DNA of 27,635 nt from Phaeoceros laevis (taxonomy: Eukaryota; Anthocerotophyta; Anthocerotopsida; Notothyladales). The notes beneath the pieces are model-generated. The model did not search any database and was not told the origin of the DNA. It saw only the letters and a list, made by a program, of their open reading frames with translations. The DNA lies in assembly GCA_049999765.1 (NCBI GenBank), contig JBNGIQ010003977.1, positions 1-27,635 on the forward strand, read 5' to 3'. The position numbers and the translations under genes were made by a program. Positions 1 to 10,199 of this stretch are shown here, piece after piece (the stretch's first letter is position 1; each line of letters starts with the position of its first letter).

Positions 1-295
1 GTGCCAAATTGTAGGTGGAGCACTGCAGGGTTTTTCAGCAGTAGCAGTCCAGCGGGCATGCCCACGTTTTTCAGCTGTTTGGCATGCAAGACTATTGATG
101 CTGCATCGCGTTAGAGGTGCGCGCCATTGCAGGTGGAGCAACAACGATAACCTCCGTCGCTGCTGTCGCTCTTGATTTTCCCACTTCTCGGCTTCCAGTC
201 TTCCAGTAATAACACATCAACAAATTCGGTGCCACATTCCAAAAACCCCGGCCGGTTACCGTGTGGCAAAGCAAGGGGTAGGGCAAACTGCAGTA

Positions 296-1259
296 AGGTA
301 GATGTATGGCATATGGGCCATGCAGGTCGTTTGGGCCATCTCTCTACTGTAGTATGGGCGGGACGTGCGCCTAGTGTAAGCACACATTATGTGCATTTGA
401 CAAGTTAGAAAAGTGATTTTCAATTTTTTTTTTTCCAACCATGTAAGAGGGCATGGATGAACCTAAAACTTCCCTTCCCCTAACCTAGCCATGGCTGCTC
501 ACACATGAAGCCATAACGGGACATTTGGAGGAATCCATCCCTTGCTAAGAATGGACAGAACAATGGTGATTTTAACATTGGCAACCCAAGATTTTAGGAG
601 AAAGATAATCTAAGTTATATCTTTCAAACAAGCCATAGGGCAACCTTATTGGTGGAGAAATGAGCTCCCTAGGCGGTAAAACCCATGCCCAAAGCCATGA
701 CACTTAGCTGCTAGAGGAGGCACTCAAATGGGAAAGATGCCATGACACTTAGCCCAAAGAGGAGGCGCTCAAATGGGAAAGATGAGAGGGGGAGGGGAAA
801 GAGGAAGAGGGGTAGCGGAATATTCATGCAAGATATGACCATCCAAGAAAAAAGAAGCAAAAGAAATAGTGAAGTACATATCTAGAGTAGTTAGGCAGGT
901 GACATGTGGCGCCCATAAAGATATGTACTCCACTCCTAAAATCTTGGCCCCATTGGCGAGCACAGGTGGCTCACACACCACACAAAAGGTGCCCATCAAT
1001 GCAAATAGTGGCCCATTTTGGGCCCAGCTGGCCCAAAAAAGGTAGCCCAAATTACCTGCACTGGCCCAAATGGGGTACACGGTTGAGTTTTTCCTTCTCT
1101 CTTTAATATTATGTGAAATATTTAATGGATTGTTCCCAAAGTGTGAACATGTCTCCACATTCACCTCCATGCGAATCAAAAAAAAATTAGAGTTCATTAA
1201 AAAATGCAAAAGTCATAAGGGGGTAAATTAAGGGTGGCTCATATGCCATGCATCTACCT
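296..1259. mobile_element. Non-autonomous TIR element nested in the CACTA element (TA target)
   Basis: The two ends form a terminal inverted repeat of about 25 bp with about two mismatches, beginning AGGTAGATG and ending near GGCATATGRGCCA. The right-hand CACTA copy lacks this 964-bp block and gives the empty site CTGCAGTATTTGCC. The filled site has TA at 294-295 and again at 1260-1261, so a TA dinucleotide was duplicated. A TA duplication is the signature of Tc1/mariner-type elements; no transposase reading frame is visible, so this looks like a non-autonomous derivative. The interior is A-rich, carries a 45-bp tandem duplication (694-784) and a cluster of TGGCCCAA-like words (1003-1070). 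Confidence 0.75.
694..784. repeat. Two-copy 45-bp tandem repeat
   Basis: The block starting GCCATGACACTTAGC at 694 and ending CTCAAATGGGAAAGAT recurs at 739 with a few substitutions. It lies inside the TA-flanked element and probably arose by slippage or unequal exchange there. Confidence 0.8.
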
Positions 1260-1406
1260 TATTTGCCACAAGTATGGCAAAAAAGGGATGTGGCAAACCC
1301 CCCCCCCCTCTTTTCTTGTAGTGACGCATGCTGCCACGCGAGGAGTTCCAAACTTTGAAGTCTACCTGGAAATTTGCGCTTTGAACTATCCACAGTGCAC
1401 ACACCT

Positions 1407-1424
1407 GTATATATATATATATAG
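1407..1424. repeat. TA microsatellite
   Basis: A run of about eight TA units lies in the 3' flank of the degenerate cysteine-rich gene copy A. The equivalent position in copies B and C has no TA run, so it is specific to this copy. Confidence 0.8.
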
Positions 1425-1496
1425 GTGTGTCTTGAAATTTATGCACATCGTTGAATTTGGTTCTTGATCAATCGAGTTCTCTTGCTCCGGAGGACT

Positions 1497-1875
1497 TCAC
1501 GGCTTCGGCTTAGGTGCCATGTTCCTTTCCTCGGCAGCAGCAGCAGCAACAGGCATGTTCTTGTTGCCGAGCTGGCCCATGGCCACGTGTACGCAATACA
1601 CCCCACAGGCATGCATGGCGTTGCAGACACTGCACCTGTTACCGCTCAGCTCGGTGACTACCGAGTCGGCCATGTAAGCATTAGTCGTGGCCACCCATCA
1701 AGCACCGCCCGAAACGGTCGGACCCAGCTGCGGCGTACTACTAGCAATTGCAAGAAAACCGCGCCCGCCCTTGACCGACCACCACAACTACCCAGCCAGA
1801 GCCGGCCAGCACCAACATCACCATCACGGCCCACATGTATGCCTTGATGATCAGCATCCCGGTTGCCACCGATTT
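1497..1875 (-). pseudogene. Cysteine-rich one-pass membrane protein, copy A (broken)
   Basis: On the minus strand an ATG at 1875 opens MGKSGRKSVATG, a hydrophobic stretch (VMVMLVLAGSGWVVVVVG) and ARFSC, closely matching the intact copy at 25877-26287. Two adjacent stop codons (TAGTAG) follow at the point where the intact copy continues with YAAAGS. The frame then shifts and resumes as CSVCNAMHACGVYC and an alanine-rich tail ending KPKP, stopping at 1497. Two stops plus a frameshift make this a pseudogene. Its 3' flank (1375-1470) also aligns with the flanks of copies B and C, ending at the CACTA insertion. The family is unknown to me. The tail could be a short independent ORF, but its frame agrees with a decayed gene. 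Confidence 0.75.
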
Positions 1876-1899
1876 CCTGCCACTCTTGCCCATTGATGC

Positions 1900-2570
1900 T
1901 TTCAAGATGTGGATCCGGATTTATGGCCTGCAGGACGTCATGAAGGAAGTAGACCTCGGAATGCGCACCTAGGCCATCTTCTTATAGTCCTGACTGCAAA
2001 TGCTGCAGGGCGTGCAGGCCTGCATGTTTTGTCTTGGCCTTCAAACTTTGTAGGTACCGCTTCTCACTTCTCCTACTTGCCAGGCTTTGAGATCGACTTC
2101 ATAAATTTCTACTTCTCAACAGAGTATTGCTCTCTGAAAGAGACCGGCCCCGTGTACTAAGCACGCAGCATTCCTGGTCCAGATGGCCATCCAAGGCACA
2201 TGGTTGCCCTGGCGGAGCTCGAGGCCTTCTTGTTTTACTCCTGCCCATATCTATAGAGGAGGTTCTGCACCTGTAAGTGAGTTCTGCGAGCTCTATAGCT
2301 TTATGTTTCTTAGAACTGCCTCAAGCTTAGGCACTCAGATGGCATTGTTTGAAATCAGACCTTGTGCAGTTCTGTTAATTTGTAGACAACAAGAATCGTA
2401 GGTGGTATGCTGCACATGCCTAGATGCACATCTCAGATTTCCAAGCGATTGTACACGTCTACTTCTAGATGAAAATGAACCTTTACAGTTCCAGCTCACA
2501 CCACTAGCCATATGCACATATGGGCTGACCAGTGGATAAAACTCTTGAAACCTATTCCTGCTCATGAGTA
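1900..2570 (-). other. 5' flank of copy A, duplicated at copy B
   Basis: Blocks at about 2090-2200, 2265-2310 and 2395-2560 recur in the same order and orientation upstream of copy B (4210-4320, 4970-5020, 5090-5245). The reading LRQGNHVP...WMAI.TRN.ACLV.GAGLFQRAILC followed by a stop is shared by A and B on the minus strand. It may be an upstream exon or leader remnant. No function is recognised. Confidence 0.5.
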
Positions 2571-3104
2571 GACTTTTGAAACCTATTCCTGATCCCTTGT
2601 CCTAATCTAGTCCCACATGACTGCAGAGATGAGCAATTTGAAGTCATGAATTCATGCTGTTTGACTGCTGCCTATAGCTTGTTAGGGCATACAGCCATGG
2701 AATCAAACAGTGTTACTTGTTGTGCACCCGTCGACCATGCTCTGTCATGTACCTTACCTGACAGTGTAGATTAGTTACACAAAGTCTCCTAAAATCATGG
2801 TAGACGTTCTGGGAGCCAGAACTCGTACAAATTTACGTTGAGTCGTCTTCTCATAAAGCATACCGGTTTAAGCTTGCACATGTCCCAGGTCATCTGGTGC
2901 CACTCGTTACTGTTGCTCCTTGCATAGAGCTGTAAACCCTCTTCAGCAGGCCTACTCCATCTGGGAGTAATTGTCTCGAGATCATCACCTGTCATTTACT
3001 GGTCAGCATTGTACCCAACAATCAATTCAAACCTGTCCGACATTCCCCAAAACTTGTGCTTTCTAGAACCTATGCTATTGCCCATGGCCAATGTGGGGTA
3101 TTTA
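2571..3104. other. Intergenic, no gene seen
   Basis: Only short shadow reading frames are present. No splice-consistent coding homology, RNA gene or transposon end was recognised. Confidence 0.5.
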
Positions 3105-3225
3105 AAAAGGCTGTGGGCTCTTTGGTATACGTACGAAATGGCTCAGCGAACCTCAGAAGTAAATGAATGACCGAGGACTTGCCAGTGACATCTGAGGGTC
3201 CAATGAGGTTGCAATTGGCTCGTTT
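3105..3225. repeat. Unit-boundary repeat, copy 1 of 3
   Basis: The block around GAAATGGCTCAGCGAACCTC, with GGCTGTGGGCTCTTTGG on one side, recurs at 6205-6335 in the same orientation and at 26740-26828 in inverse orientation. In each case it lies several hundred bases beyond the 3' end of a cysteine-rich gene copy, or where one is expected. It marks the edge of the duplicated unit. Confidence 0.65.
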
Positions 3226-3418
3226 TACAGGCTACAATGAGTATGGCAGTGTACTTGTAGTAGCATTTGAAAACTTGTACTCAAGATTTAGGAGTTCACA
3301 CAAATACAATGGTCAGACCACACCATTTTACAGGCTACAATGAATATGACATTGTACAGCTGCAGCATTTGAAACTTGTACTCTAGATTTAGGAACACAA
3401 ATACAATGGTCACACGGA
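3223..3418. repeat. Two-copy tandem repeat, period about 103 bp
   Basis: TTTTACAGGCTACAATGA begins at 3223 and again at 3326. Each is followed by GCATTTGAAA, ACTTGTACTC, AGATTTAGGA and AAATACAATGGTCA in the same order. Related single-copy sequence lies in the 3' flank of the intact copy near 26490-26560 (inverted). Confidence 0.75.
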
Positions 3419-3616
3419 CTCGTCTACCAAGTCACTTGAAGATTTACGCAAACTATCCTGACAGGGCACACGCCATTATAGATGTGTCTTGAAACTGGAA
3501 ATGCACATCGTTAAATTTTTTTATTAATCAATCAAATTCTTACGCTCAGGAAGAAGAAGAAGATGCTTTATAACATGCTTGTTGGGTCCAAACGGTCCAC
3601 ACGCTGCGATAGAGAT

Positions 3617-4033
3617 GATCTTCATGAGGACTTCAGGGCTTCGGCTTAGATGCTATGTTACTTTCCTCGGTAGCAAGAGCAGGAGCAACAGCCATGTTAG
3701 CCATGTTGTTGCCGAACTGGCCCACGTGCAGGCACTCCGCTTCACAGGCATACATGGCATTGCAGACACTGCACGTGTTACTGCTCAGCTCGGTGATTAC
3801 CGAGTTGGCCACCTACAGCAGTAAGCATAGTCGTAGCCAGCCATCAAACAACGATCGAAACGGTAGGACCCAGCTCCGGCGTACTGCTGGCAAGAAAACC
3901 GCGCCTGCCCTTGGCCGACCACCACGACCACCCATCCAGAGCCCGCCAGCACCAACATCACCATCACGGGCCACATGTATGCCTTGATGATCAGCTTCCC
4001 GGTTGCCTTCGATTTCCTGCCACTCTTGCCCAT
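3617..4033 (-). pseudogene. Cysteine-rich one-pass membrane protein, copy B (frameshifted)
   Basis: The minus-strand ATG at 4033 opens MGKSGRKSKATGKL, a membrane span (MVMLVLAGSGWVVVVVG), then ARFSCQQYAGAGS and DYAYCC. Relative to the intact copy C, one base is then out of register. The current frame stops soon after at the TAA near 3812. The other frame continues as ANSVITELSS, NTCSVCNAMYACEAEC and an alanine-rich tail ending SKPKP. Copy B is therefore less decayed than A, with one frameshift and no internal stops before it. A shortened protein of about 78 residues keeping the membrane span could still be made, but it would lose the second cysteine cluster. Confidence 0.65.
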
Positions 4034-4352
4034 GGATGCTTTCAAGATGTGGATCCGGATAGCAGGTCATGAATGAAGAAATCCCAGGACTTCTAGATCT
4101 TCTTATAGACCTGAAGTTCTGCAAATGTTGCACCACCTGCATGTTTTGTCTTGGCCTCCAAACTTTGTAGGTACCGCTTGTCACTAGTACTTCTCCTACT
4201 TACAAGGCTTTGAGATCGACTTCATTTCTACTTCTCAACAGAGTATTGCTCTCTGAAAGAGACCGGCCCCGTCTACTAAGCATGCAACATTCCGGGTCCG
4301 GATGGCCATCCAACTTGAAGGCACATGGTTGCCCTGGCGGAGCTTGAGGCCT

Positions 4353-4950
4353 GGCCAGGACAATAGCCCGCCGCTCTCAGTGGTGCCGGAGCAGTAGCTG
4401 TAGAAGGTGGTGTACAGTCTGTCGTCTGATGCTTCCAGGTTCATGACGGAGAGCTGGAACTCATCCACACTAGTAAGCAGTACTAGTACTGCTTCTCCAA
4501 TCCTCCTCCACCACAATGCATATGTTTAATCTCACCGGTAACTCATCCAAAATAGCCTGCCCATGATAATTATAATCTGGCGCCATCGATTCGTCGCCTT
4601 GCAAGGGACGAGCTCACAATATGTGTCCACGGTCACTCGTGTTGGAAATGATTCCTTTTATATTCTAGATAACTCTAACCGCCTTCCAAGTTCGACGGTT
4701 GCTGTAATTGCAGCAAGTGTAGCCATAATTACAACGACCCTAGTGGGGATCCATCACCTGTCTCTTCTCAAAATACAAGGCTCAAGATTGGCAAATAACG
4801 TTTGAAAAAAGAGAAGGGAAAGCTCCCTTCAAGGTATGACAAGTTTTAAGAGCGTGATTCGAGCTTCTTCCTCAAAGAAGCATGCTTTGTTAGTGGGTGA
4901 CTGAGAGTCCGGTCTTAAGGAATTACCATTTAAATTTGGTGAGAGCTTTT
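4353..4950. other. Extra segment of about 600 bp in unit B, absent from unit A
   Basis: Flanking sequence common to A and B (GGCGGAGCTTGAGGC on the left, TTCTTGTTTTACTCCTGCCC on the right) is contiguous in A near 2210-2250 but split here. I see no clear terminal inverted repeats. A minus-strand reading frame of 93 residues (4235-4516) starts inside it and runs into the shared flank; its residues VDEFQLSVMNLEASDDRLY look protein-like but match nothing I recognise. Insertion in B and deletion in A are equally possible. Confidence 0.5.
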
Positions 4951-5245
4951 TCTTGTTTTACTCCTGCCCAGGTTCTACACCTGTAAGTAAGTTCTGCTAG
5001 CTCTAGCTATGTTTCTTAGAACTGCCTCAAGCTTATGGCACTCTGTTGGACCTTATGCAGTTTTGTTAATTTGTAGACAACCATAATCATAGGTAGTATG
5101 CTGCACATGCCTAGATGCACATCTCAGATTTCCAATCGGTTGTACACGTCTGCTTCTAGATGAAAATGAACTTTTACAGTTCCAGCTCGCACCACTGGCC
5201 ATATGCACATATGGGCTGACCAGTGGATTAAACCCTTGAAATGGA

Positions 5246-5529
5246 TATCCCTCAGATTGAAGTACTCGTTAGCTACTACATGAGAACTTTGTAAATGTTG
5301 GTGCAAGATCATGGAAGGTTCACTTTGCCTCACAAGCTTCGGACAATCAACAGACAAACTTGTTCATTCCAAGTGTTGAATTAGTTTTGCATCCAACACC
5401 ACGATGTACAAACTGTTCACGAGGATCAAAGTCTTGACTTCCTGAAGCAGGCAGAGCTCTTTCTTCCATGTGCACATTAACCAGATGCCCTGAAGCAGCT
5501 CTTAAAATAGTCAGTCACTGGAGGGGACT
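5246..5529. other. Intergenic, no gene seen
   Basis: No feature is recognised beyond weak shadow frames. Confidence 0.4.
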
Positions 5530-5790
5530 TGAGGTAGGGCCATGTGTACACAGATTGGCGGAATCGAGCAAGTGAGCATCTCAATCTGCACAGTCTCACA
5601 CTAAACAAGTACGCAATATTTAGCTTGCCTGAGATCTTCACCACTTCTAGTTCAGGGTTAGGGTGTGGATCCCCATGCCAGCAGTCTGCAGAATGCAGCA
5701 CCATGTCACGCTGGCCTACATTATCATACCCCGTATGCATGTCCATTGTTCAGGAACTGGTACAGCACATGGTATAATAACGTAGGGTGA
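5530..5790 (+). repeat. Dispersed repeat family, copy 1
   Basis: This block (GGCGGAAT, GAGCATCTCAAT, CAGGGTTAGGG, CTGGCCTACATTATCATACC, TGTCCATTG in order) is found again inverted at 7290-7530 and, more diverged, in the same orientation at 10200-10440. The ends are not sharp and no coding potential is conserved between copies, so the nature of the element is unknown. Confidence 0.65.
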
Positions 5791-6204
5791 AATGCTGGAG
5801 GCTGAAACCATCCTTTTTCGTGGGCCCATTGACCAGCATGCCAAAAATCTTGACCTACCCAGCAGCCATGTTGTATGAGAAAAATGCACCAAAATCAGTG
5901 CAATTGCCCCACGACTACTGGGACCTTGTTAATATGCTTCCCAAGATGCATGAAATTTAGAATAGCTTAAGAAGAAGTCTTCTTAGCCAGGACAATCTCC
6001 AACAAACTTACTTCGTGGCCAGCATGATATGAGCAGGACTGCTACATGTACAAGAAAAAGCCGTCAAGGTGGTAATTAGTCCGACAATGCACCAGCTGGC
6101 AACTAGCAGCAGCATTGTTCCCAAAAATCAGTCCATTGGCAAGTCCGAGGTTCCCCAATAGGACCTCTGCTACTACGCATGGCTAGCGTTGGGCATAAAC
6201 TTTA
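5791..6204. other. Intergenic, no gene seen
   Basis: No supported reading frame, RNA gene or element end is recognised. Confidence 0.4.
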
Positions 6205-6335
6205 AGGCTATCGACAGGCTCTTTGATCAGTACGAAATGGTTCAACGAATCTCACAAGTAGCTGAATGAACGGGGATAAGTTTGCGGTTTGCCGGTGACA
6301 TTGAGGGTTCCAATGAGGTTGGAAGTGTTTACCTA
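6205..6335. repeat. Unit-boundary repeat, copy 2 of 3
   Basis: The motif GTACGAAATGGTTCAACGAA followed by TGAATGAACGG and TTCCAATGAGGTTG aligns with 3105-3225. It implies that a third tandem unit once lay to its right, whose gene body is gone apart from the remnant at 7861-7972. Confidence 0.6.
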
Positions 6336-7289
6336 GCTATAGTTTTTCGTAATCCTAAGGACCATTAGAGACTTGGTAGTGCCGTTTCAAATCGCGAGGG
6401 AAAGCACAAGAAGAAGCCCAAGGTAAGTAAATTGGTATACACTGTGCACGGAAGACCATTAGTTGGAGAACAACGTTTGCCTCGCCTAGGTATTACTAGC
6501 TTTTTTTGTGTTTTGCACTTTCGCAATACAAAGGCCTCAGCTCTCTACGGTGGGCACTAAGCAGCACATATAACCCATATTGCCCTGGTGCAGTGAACGC
6601 AGTGTTACTTAATTCCAGTTTCTACCAACTGTTTTGAGCTTACGCCAGGCAGATGCCCACCACTACATCATTTAGCAGACCTCTCTTGACAATCTTTGAG
6701 TGCATCAGTACATGCACAAGTATTCAGGAGGCACATTCCTGCCGGGCAAAACTTGCAATCATAGCATGTGCGCCCTTGAGCAACGTGGTTTTTGGTGAAA
6801 TGCATGCATATGAGTTTTTGTGGTATTTGCAGAGCTCTCATCGCGTGTATTCAACAGCTTTCACTGTTCGCTTTCACTCTGCGCAAGACTGAAGTCGAGG
6901 AGCAATTATTATTCATGGTCTTCAAATAGCTCATAATCACTCTTGTCTTGTTGACAACTTTTTCTTGTAGCAGTCCTGCCCATATTGATCATGCTGACCT
7001 CACAAAATAGTGGAGATTGTCCGGGCTGATGAGAAGACTTCTCGTAAAGCTATTGATATTAGGATCTCATGCATCTTGGGAATCTTGAATATTAAAAAGG
7101 TCCTAGTAGTTGTGGGCAATTGCACTGCTTTGGATATTTTCCCCACACAACATAACATGGCTGCTGGGTGGCAGTTGGTAGATCTTGGTTCGTCCATACT
7201 GAACTGATGAGTTTATCAAGAATGTTAGCATGCTGGCAAATTTATGGGCCCCATCCAAAAGGATGTTTTCAGCCTCAAGCATTTCACAT
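6336..7289. other. Intergenic, no gene seen
   Basis: The longest reading frames (6653-6892 plus; 7010-7207 plus) show no recognisable motif, no splice-linked continuation and no repeat partner. I leave the interval unannotated. Confidence 0.4.
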
Positions 7290-7530
7290 TAATACCATGT
7301 GATGTACTCCTAAACAGTGGGCGTGCGTGGTATGATAATGTAGGCCAGCCTGACTTGGAGCTCCATTCTGCAGCCTGATGGGGAGCCATGCCCTAACCCT
7401 AGTTGGCTGCTGGTGAGGATGTCTACGTGCTTGCAAACCTAATGTGAAACAGTGCATATTGAGATGCTCACTAGCACTATGCAACCAGTCTGCACTTGCT
7501 CTTCCTCATTCCGCCCCAATGAATCTGACC
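7290..7530 (-). repeat. Dispersed repeat family, copy 2 (inverted)
   Basis: The reverse complement aligns through most of its length with 5530-5790, including GAGCATCTCAAT, AGGGTTAGGG, GGCTGGCCTACATTATCATA and the end CACATGGTAT. Divergence is moderate with small gaps. Confidence 0.7.
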
Positions 7531-7860
7531 ATGTAGGCTTTCAGGGCAGCTGGTTAATTTGCAAGTGGAGGAAATAGTACTCTTCAAGACTCAGGCCTAT
7601 GCATATGATCCTCACAGTTTGTAGGGGTGTTGGATCCGAAAACTAAGTCATGATCAATAACTGGTACGTATGAATCTTTCGATTGTCTTCAGGAAGTTTG
7701 TGAGGCAACAAAACCTTGCAGGATCTTCCGCCAGCGTAAATTTCTCGTGGAGCAGGTAGGCAAGATTGAAGTGCTGATTCATTCTTGAATCTTGAGGCAC
7801 ATTTTAAGAGTACTAATGCTCTAGCCTATGTGCATGTACCGCAGCGACTCCTTGACGACC

Positions 7861-7972
7861 GCCTGAGGCTTTGAATTCGATCTGTCAACAGAATATTGTT
7901 CTCTGAAAAGACCCGTTTCTTGAAATTCGAACGGGCCCCTGATTTCAAGTGCCGCTCATGAATGATCAATTG
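7861..7972 (-). repeat. Remnant D of the cysteine-rich gene 5' region
   Basis: The reverse complement (TGATCATTCATGAGCGGC, CTTGAAA, CGTTCGAATTTCAAGAAACGGG, TTTCAGAGAACAAT) aligns with the leader of the intact copy at about 25517-25650. More weakly it matches the leaders of copies A and B. No membrane-span coding sequence remains next to it. Confidence 0.6.
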
Positions 7973-8941
7973 TGTTTTCGCAAGAAGTGCAAACTTGAGA
8001 GGGAATCAGCGGACATTGTTATGGGATGGGTTTATACAGTAAAAAAGCCCCATTTATTTTACAGGAACAAACCCCTCGCCCGATGACAAGGCCAAAACGC
8101 CACGGCCAGAAACTTGCTTGCCTGCATGATGATTATTTACTGCCCCACCTAGGTTTTAAAACCTGGATGGAACAAAAGGGAGAGCTAATTGAATCACAGA
8201 GTTGCTAAGGAATGCGTGCACGTCAAGCTAAATGGCCTAGACCCAGGTTCTTTTTTCTAGTGCCTGCGAATATTCAACCTAGCCCAAAATCTCTCACCCG
8301 CAAATCTCTTTCTTTTCTCTAGAGCTTATGTAACTTCCTTTTATCCTGCACTCTCTCAACTTCAATCCGGATGGTCCTCCTCGTTGACGTGTCTCCATGG
8401 CCCGACACCTGCCGTCGATGTGTATTGGACACAGTGGAGGCTGGAAATCCCGGTCACGCTGCAGGTCACCTAAAGTAACTAGTCTAGCTTGAAGGATCCT
8501 ACTTTTGGGTGGGTTCGTCAAAGCAAGTTAAGTTAATTAAGTAGAGTAAGTAAGGTTAAGGTCCGTAAACCGGGGTCGGTGCATTATGTTGCATGAAAGC
8601 TAGATTGAGGTTATGCCAAGCAAGCTAGTTGGGCAAGTAATCTTGTTGCTTCTTGAGCAATGGCGAGAACGGCAATAGCACCAACAAAGCTACATGTGTA
8701 TTTCGCGTCTTGAGCCTACAAAAAAAGTACAAGTGTCCGAGCTTAATTATTGTTTCTCATACATGCAACGTAGATAGAGCTACCTACCCTCCCAACTGCA
8801 TTTAGCTGTGCCCGTACTTTGCCCGTGCGAATGCTAAAACTAAATTTGCTTCACCAGTCACGAGTTTTTGCGTGCGAGCTTCTGTGGAGGGACACGCATG
8901 CATTCGTATACAATTGACGACTACTGCTGGGCTGGTCAATT
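7973..8941. other. Intergenic and distal upstream region of the germin-like gene
   Basis: No supported coding sequence. Reading frames of 60-75 residues on both strands lack motifs. The last part presumably holds control sequence of the germin-like gene. Confidence 0.4.
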
Positions 8942-8982
8942 GGCCAATGATCAATGTGCGCCCGCAGGCCTCCTATAAGAAG
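8942..8982 (+). promoter_or_regulatory. Core promoter of the germin-like gene
   Basis: A CCAAT word (about 8943) and a TATA box, CCTATAAGAAG (about 8972-8982), stand about 155 bp before the germin ATG at 9129. Transcription would start near 9000-9010. That places an in-frame ATG at 8988 upstream of the expected transcript and supports 9129 as the start codon. Confidence 0.6.
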
Positions 8983-9128
8983 CCCCTGTGTTGTGTGAGC
9001 CTTATCTTCCATCATCGATCGCCCTGCCTCCTCTTGAAAGTCGCTTGCAAGCTCGGCCTCCCGAGCTCCATCATTCTCTCGAGCACTGCCTGCGCACAGA
9101 CCTGCCTGTACCTACACAGGAACTGTCC

Positions 9129-9821
9129 ATGGCGTCCGCGACGGTGTACCAGCAGGTGCTGGCCGTGGCTGTGATGGCCGCGCTGGCCATCTCCGAAATG
9201 TTCCCATCCGCCCTGGCTGCAGACGCCGACCCTCTTCAGGACTTCTGCGTCGCCGACCTGGAGAACAAGAACGTCATCGTGAACGGATTCCCGTGCAAGG
9301 CGGTGGGCGACGTCCAGGCGACCGACTTCAAGTCGTCCGTGCTGGCCAAGGCCGCCGACACCAACAACAGGAACAAGGCTACCGTGACGGGCCTCACGGT
9401 GAACCAGTTCGCGGGACTCAACACGCAGGGCATATCCGGCGCCAGGATCGACTTCGACGTGGGCGGCCTGAACCCGCCTCATGTGCACCCGCGCGCCACG
9501 GAGCTCTTCTTCCTCGTCAAGGGCGGCCCTGTGGAGGTGGGCTTCGTCTCCTCCGCCGGCAACATTCTCTTCCAGCAGAACCTCAACGAAGGCGACGTCT
9601 TCGTCTTCCCGCGCGGCCTGGTGCATTTCCAGAAGAACCGAGGGTACACGCCGGCTCTGGGGCTGGCCGCTCTCAACAGTCAGAACCCGGGAGTGCAGCA
9701 GTCGGCCCAGGCTCTGTTTAACTCCACCCCTCCCATTAACAGCGACGTGTTGCAGCAGACGCTGGGCGTGGGTGCCAAGGCCGTCCAGGACCTTTTCAAC
9801 GGCCAGAAGACTACTACCTAA
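9129..9821 (+). CDS. Germin-like protein (cupin), secreted
   Basis: A single-exon gene of 230 residues, the usual length for germin-like proteins. These are apoplastic manganese-binding cupins, some with superoxide dismutase or oxalate oxidase activity. Residues 1-31 form a hydrophobic signal peptide ending near ALAADADPLQDFC. Two cysteines (DFC and FPCK) form the conserved N-terminal disulfide. Germin box 1 reads GGLNPPHVHPRATELFFLVK and supplies two histidines and the glutamate of the metal site; box 2 reads GDVFVFPRGLVHFQKN and supplies the third histidine. The start at 9129 has a good plant context (GTCCATGGCG); an in-frame ATG at 8988 lies almost on the TATA box. The coding part is distinctly more GC-rich than the surroundings, as expected for a well expressed gene. 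The exact enzymatic activity cannot be read from sequence. Confidence 0.95.
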   Translation: MASATVYQQVLAVAVMAALAISEMFPSALAADADPLQDFCVADLENKNVIVNGFPCKAVGDVQATDFKSSVLAKAADTNNRNKATVTGLTVNQFAGLNTQGISGARIDFDVGGLNPPHVHPRATELFFLVKGGPVEVGFVSSAGNILFQQNLNEGDVFVFPRGLVHFQKNRGYTPALGLAALNSQNPGVQQSAQALFNSTPPINSDVLQQTLGVGAKAVQDLFNGQKTTT

Positions 9822-9905
9822 GCAACGGAAGGGCGAGCCCATGCACAGTTTACTTATTACACGAAGTATACAGATCGATCTACGCAAGCTATAAATAAAT
9901 CCATC
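9822..9905 (+). terminator. 3' UTR and poly(A) signal of the germin-like gene
   Basis: AATAAAT (within ATAAATAAAT, 9891-9900) lies about 75 bp after the stop codon and is a plausible polyadenylation signal. Confidence 0.45.
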
Positions 9906-10199
9906 CATCCGTTGATCAATATATATTCGGATGTATGTAGCTATAGACCTGTAGAGTCGGTCCTGTAATTAAAGTGGGTGCTCTAGAGCTTCAGATTTAT
10001 AACAAACAATCGATTGCACTGGTCATCATTCTGTCTCGCCTCCTCTCGGTACACAAGGCATTGGAAACAAGTTTGTCTTTTCCGAATGTAACCTCTTCTG
10101 CTTTATTGATGTTCAAAGGTTCTCTGTTTTGTGGAGCATTCCTATGTATCCACGGCTAGAGACTTCTACCGAATTCTGAGCTTCCGAAGTATCTCCTGA
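9906..10199. other. Intergenic, no gene seen
   Basis: The 3' flank of the germin-like gene leads into the dispersed repeat copy; nothing else is recognised. Confidence 0.4.

Larger units (their letters stand above)
1..1323 (-). mobile_element. CACTA transposon terminal region (inward end at 1323)
   Basis: Read on the minus strand from 1323, the sequence begins CACTACAAGAAAA, the classic terminal inverted repeat of plant CACTA (En/Spm) elements. A short G tract and the subterminal motif TTTGCCACATCCC with TTGTGGCAAAT follow. Positions 1-295 are a near-identical inverted copy of about 26903-27190, inside the second CACTA end at the right. The element runs out of the window to the left, so its other end and any transposase are not visible. 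The 3 bases just outside the terminus are ACG; the partner target duplication cannot be tested. A separate element (296-1259) interrupts it. Confidence 0.85.

Noticed and set aside
8988-9128. N-terminal extension of the germin-like protein to the ATG at 8988
   Set aside because: That ATG lies about 10 bp after the TATA box, upstream of the likely transcript start, and the extension would bury the signal peptide.
9012-9908. Long antisense frame (298 residues) across the germin-like gene
   Set aside because: It mirrors a GC-rich coding strand, contains no recognisable domain and is a shadow of the germin frame.
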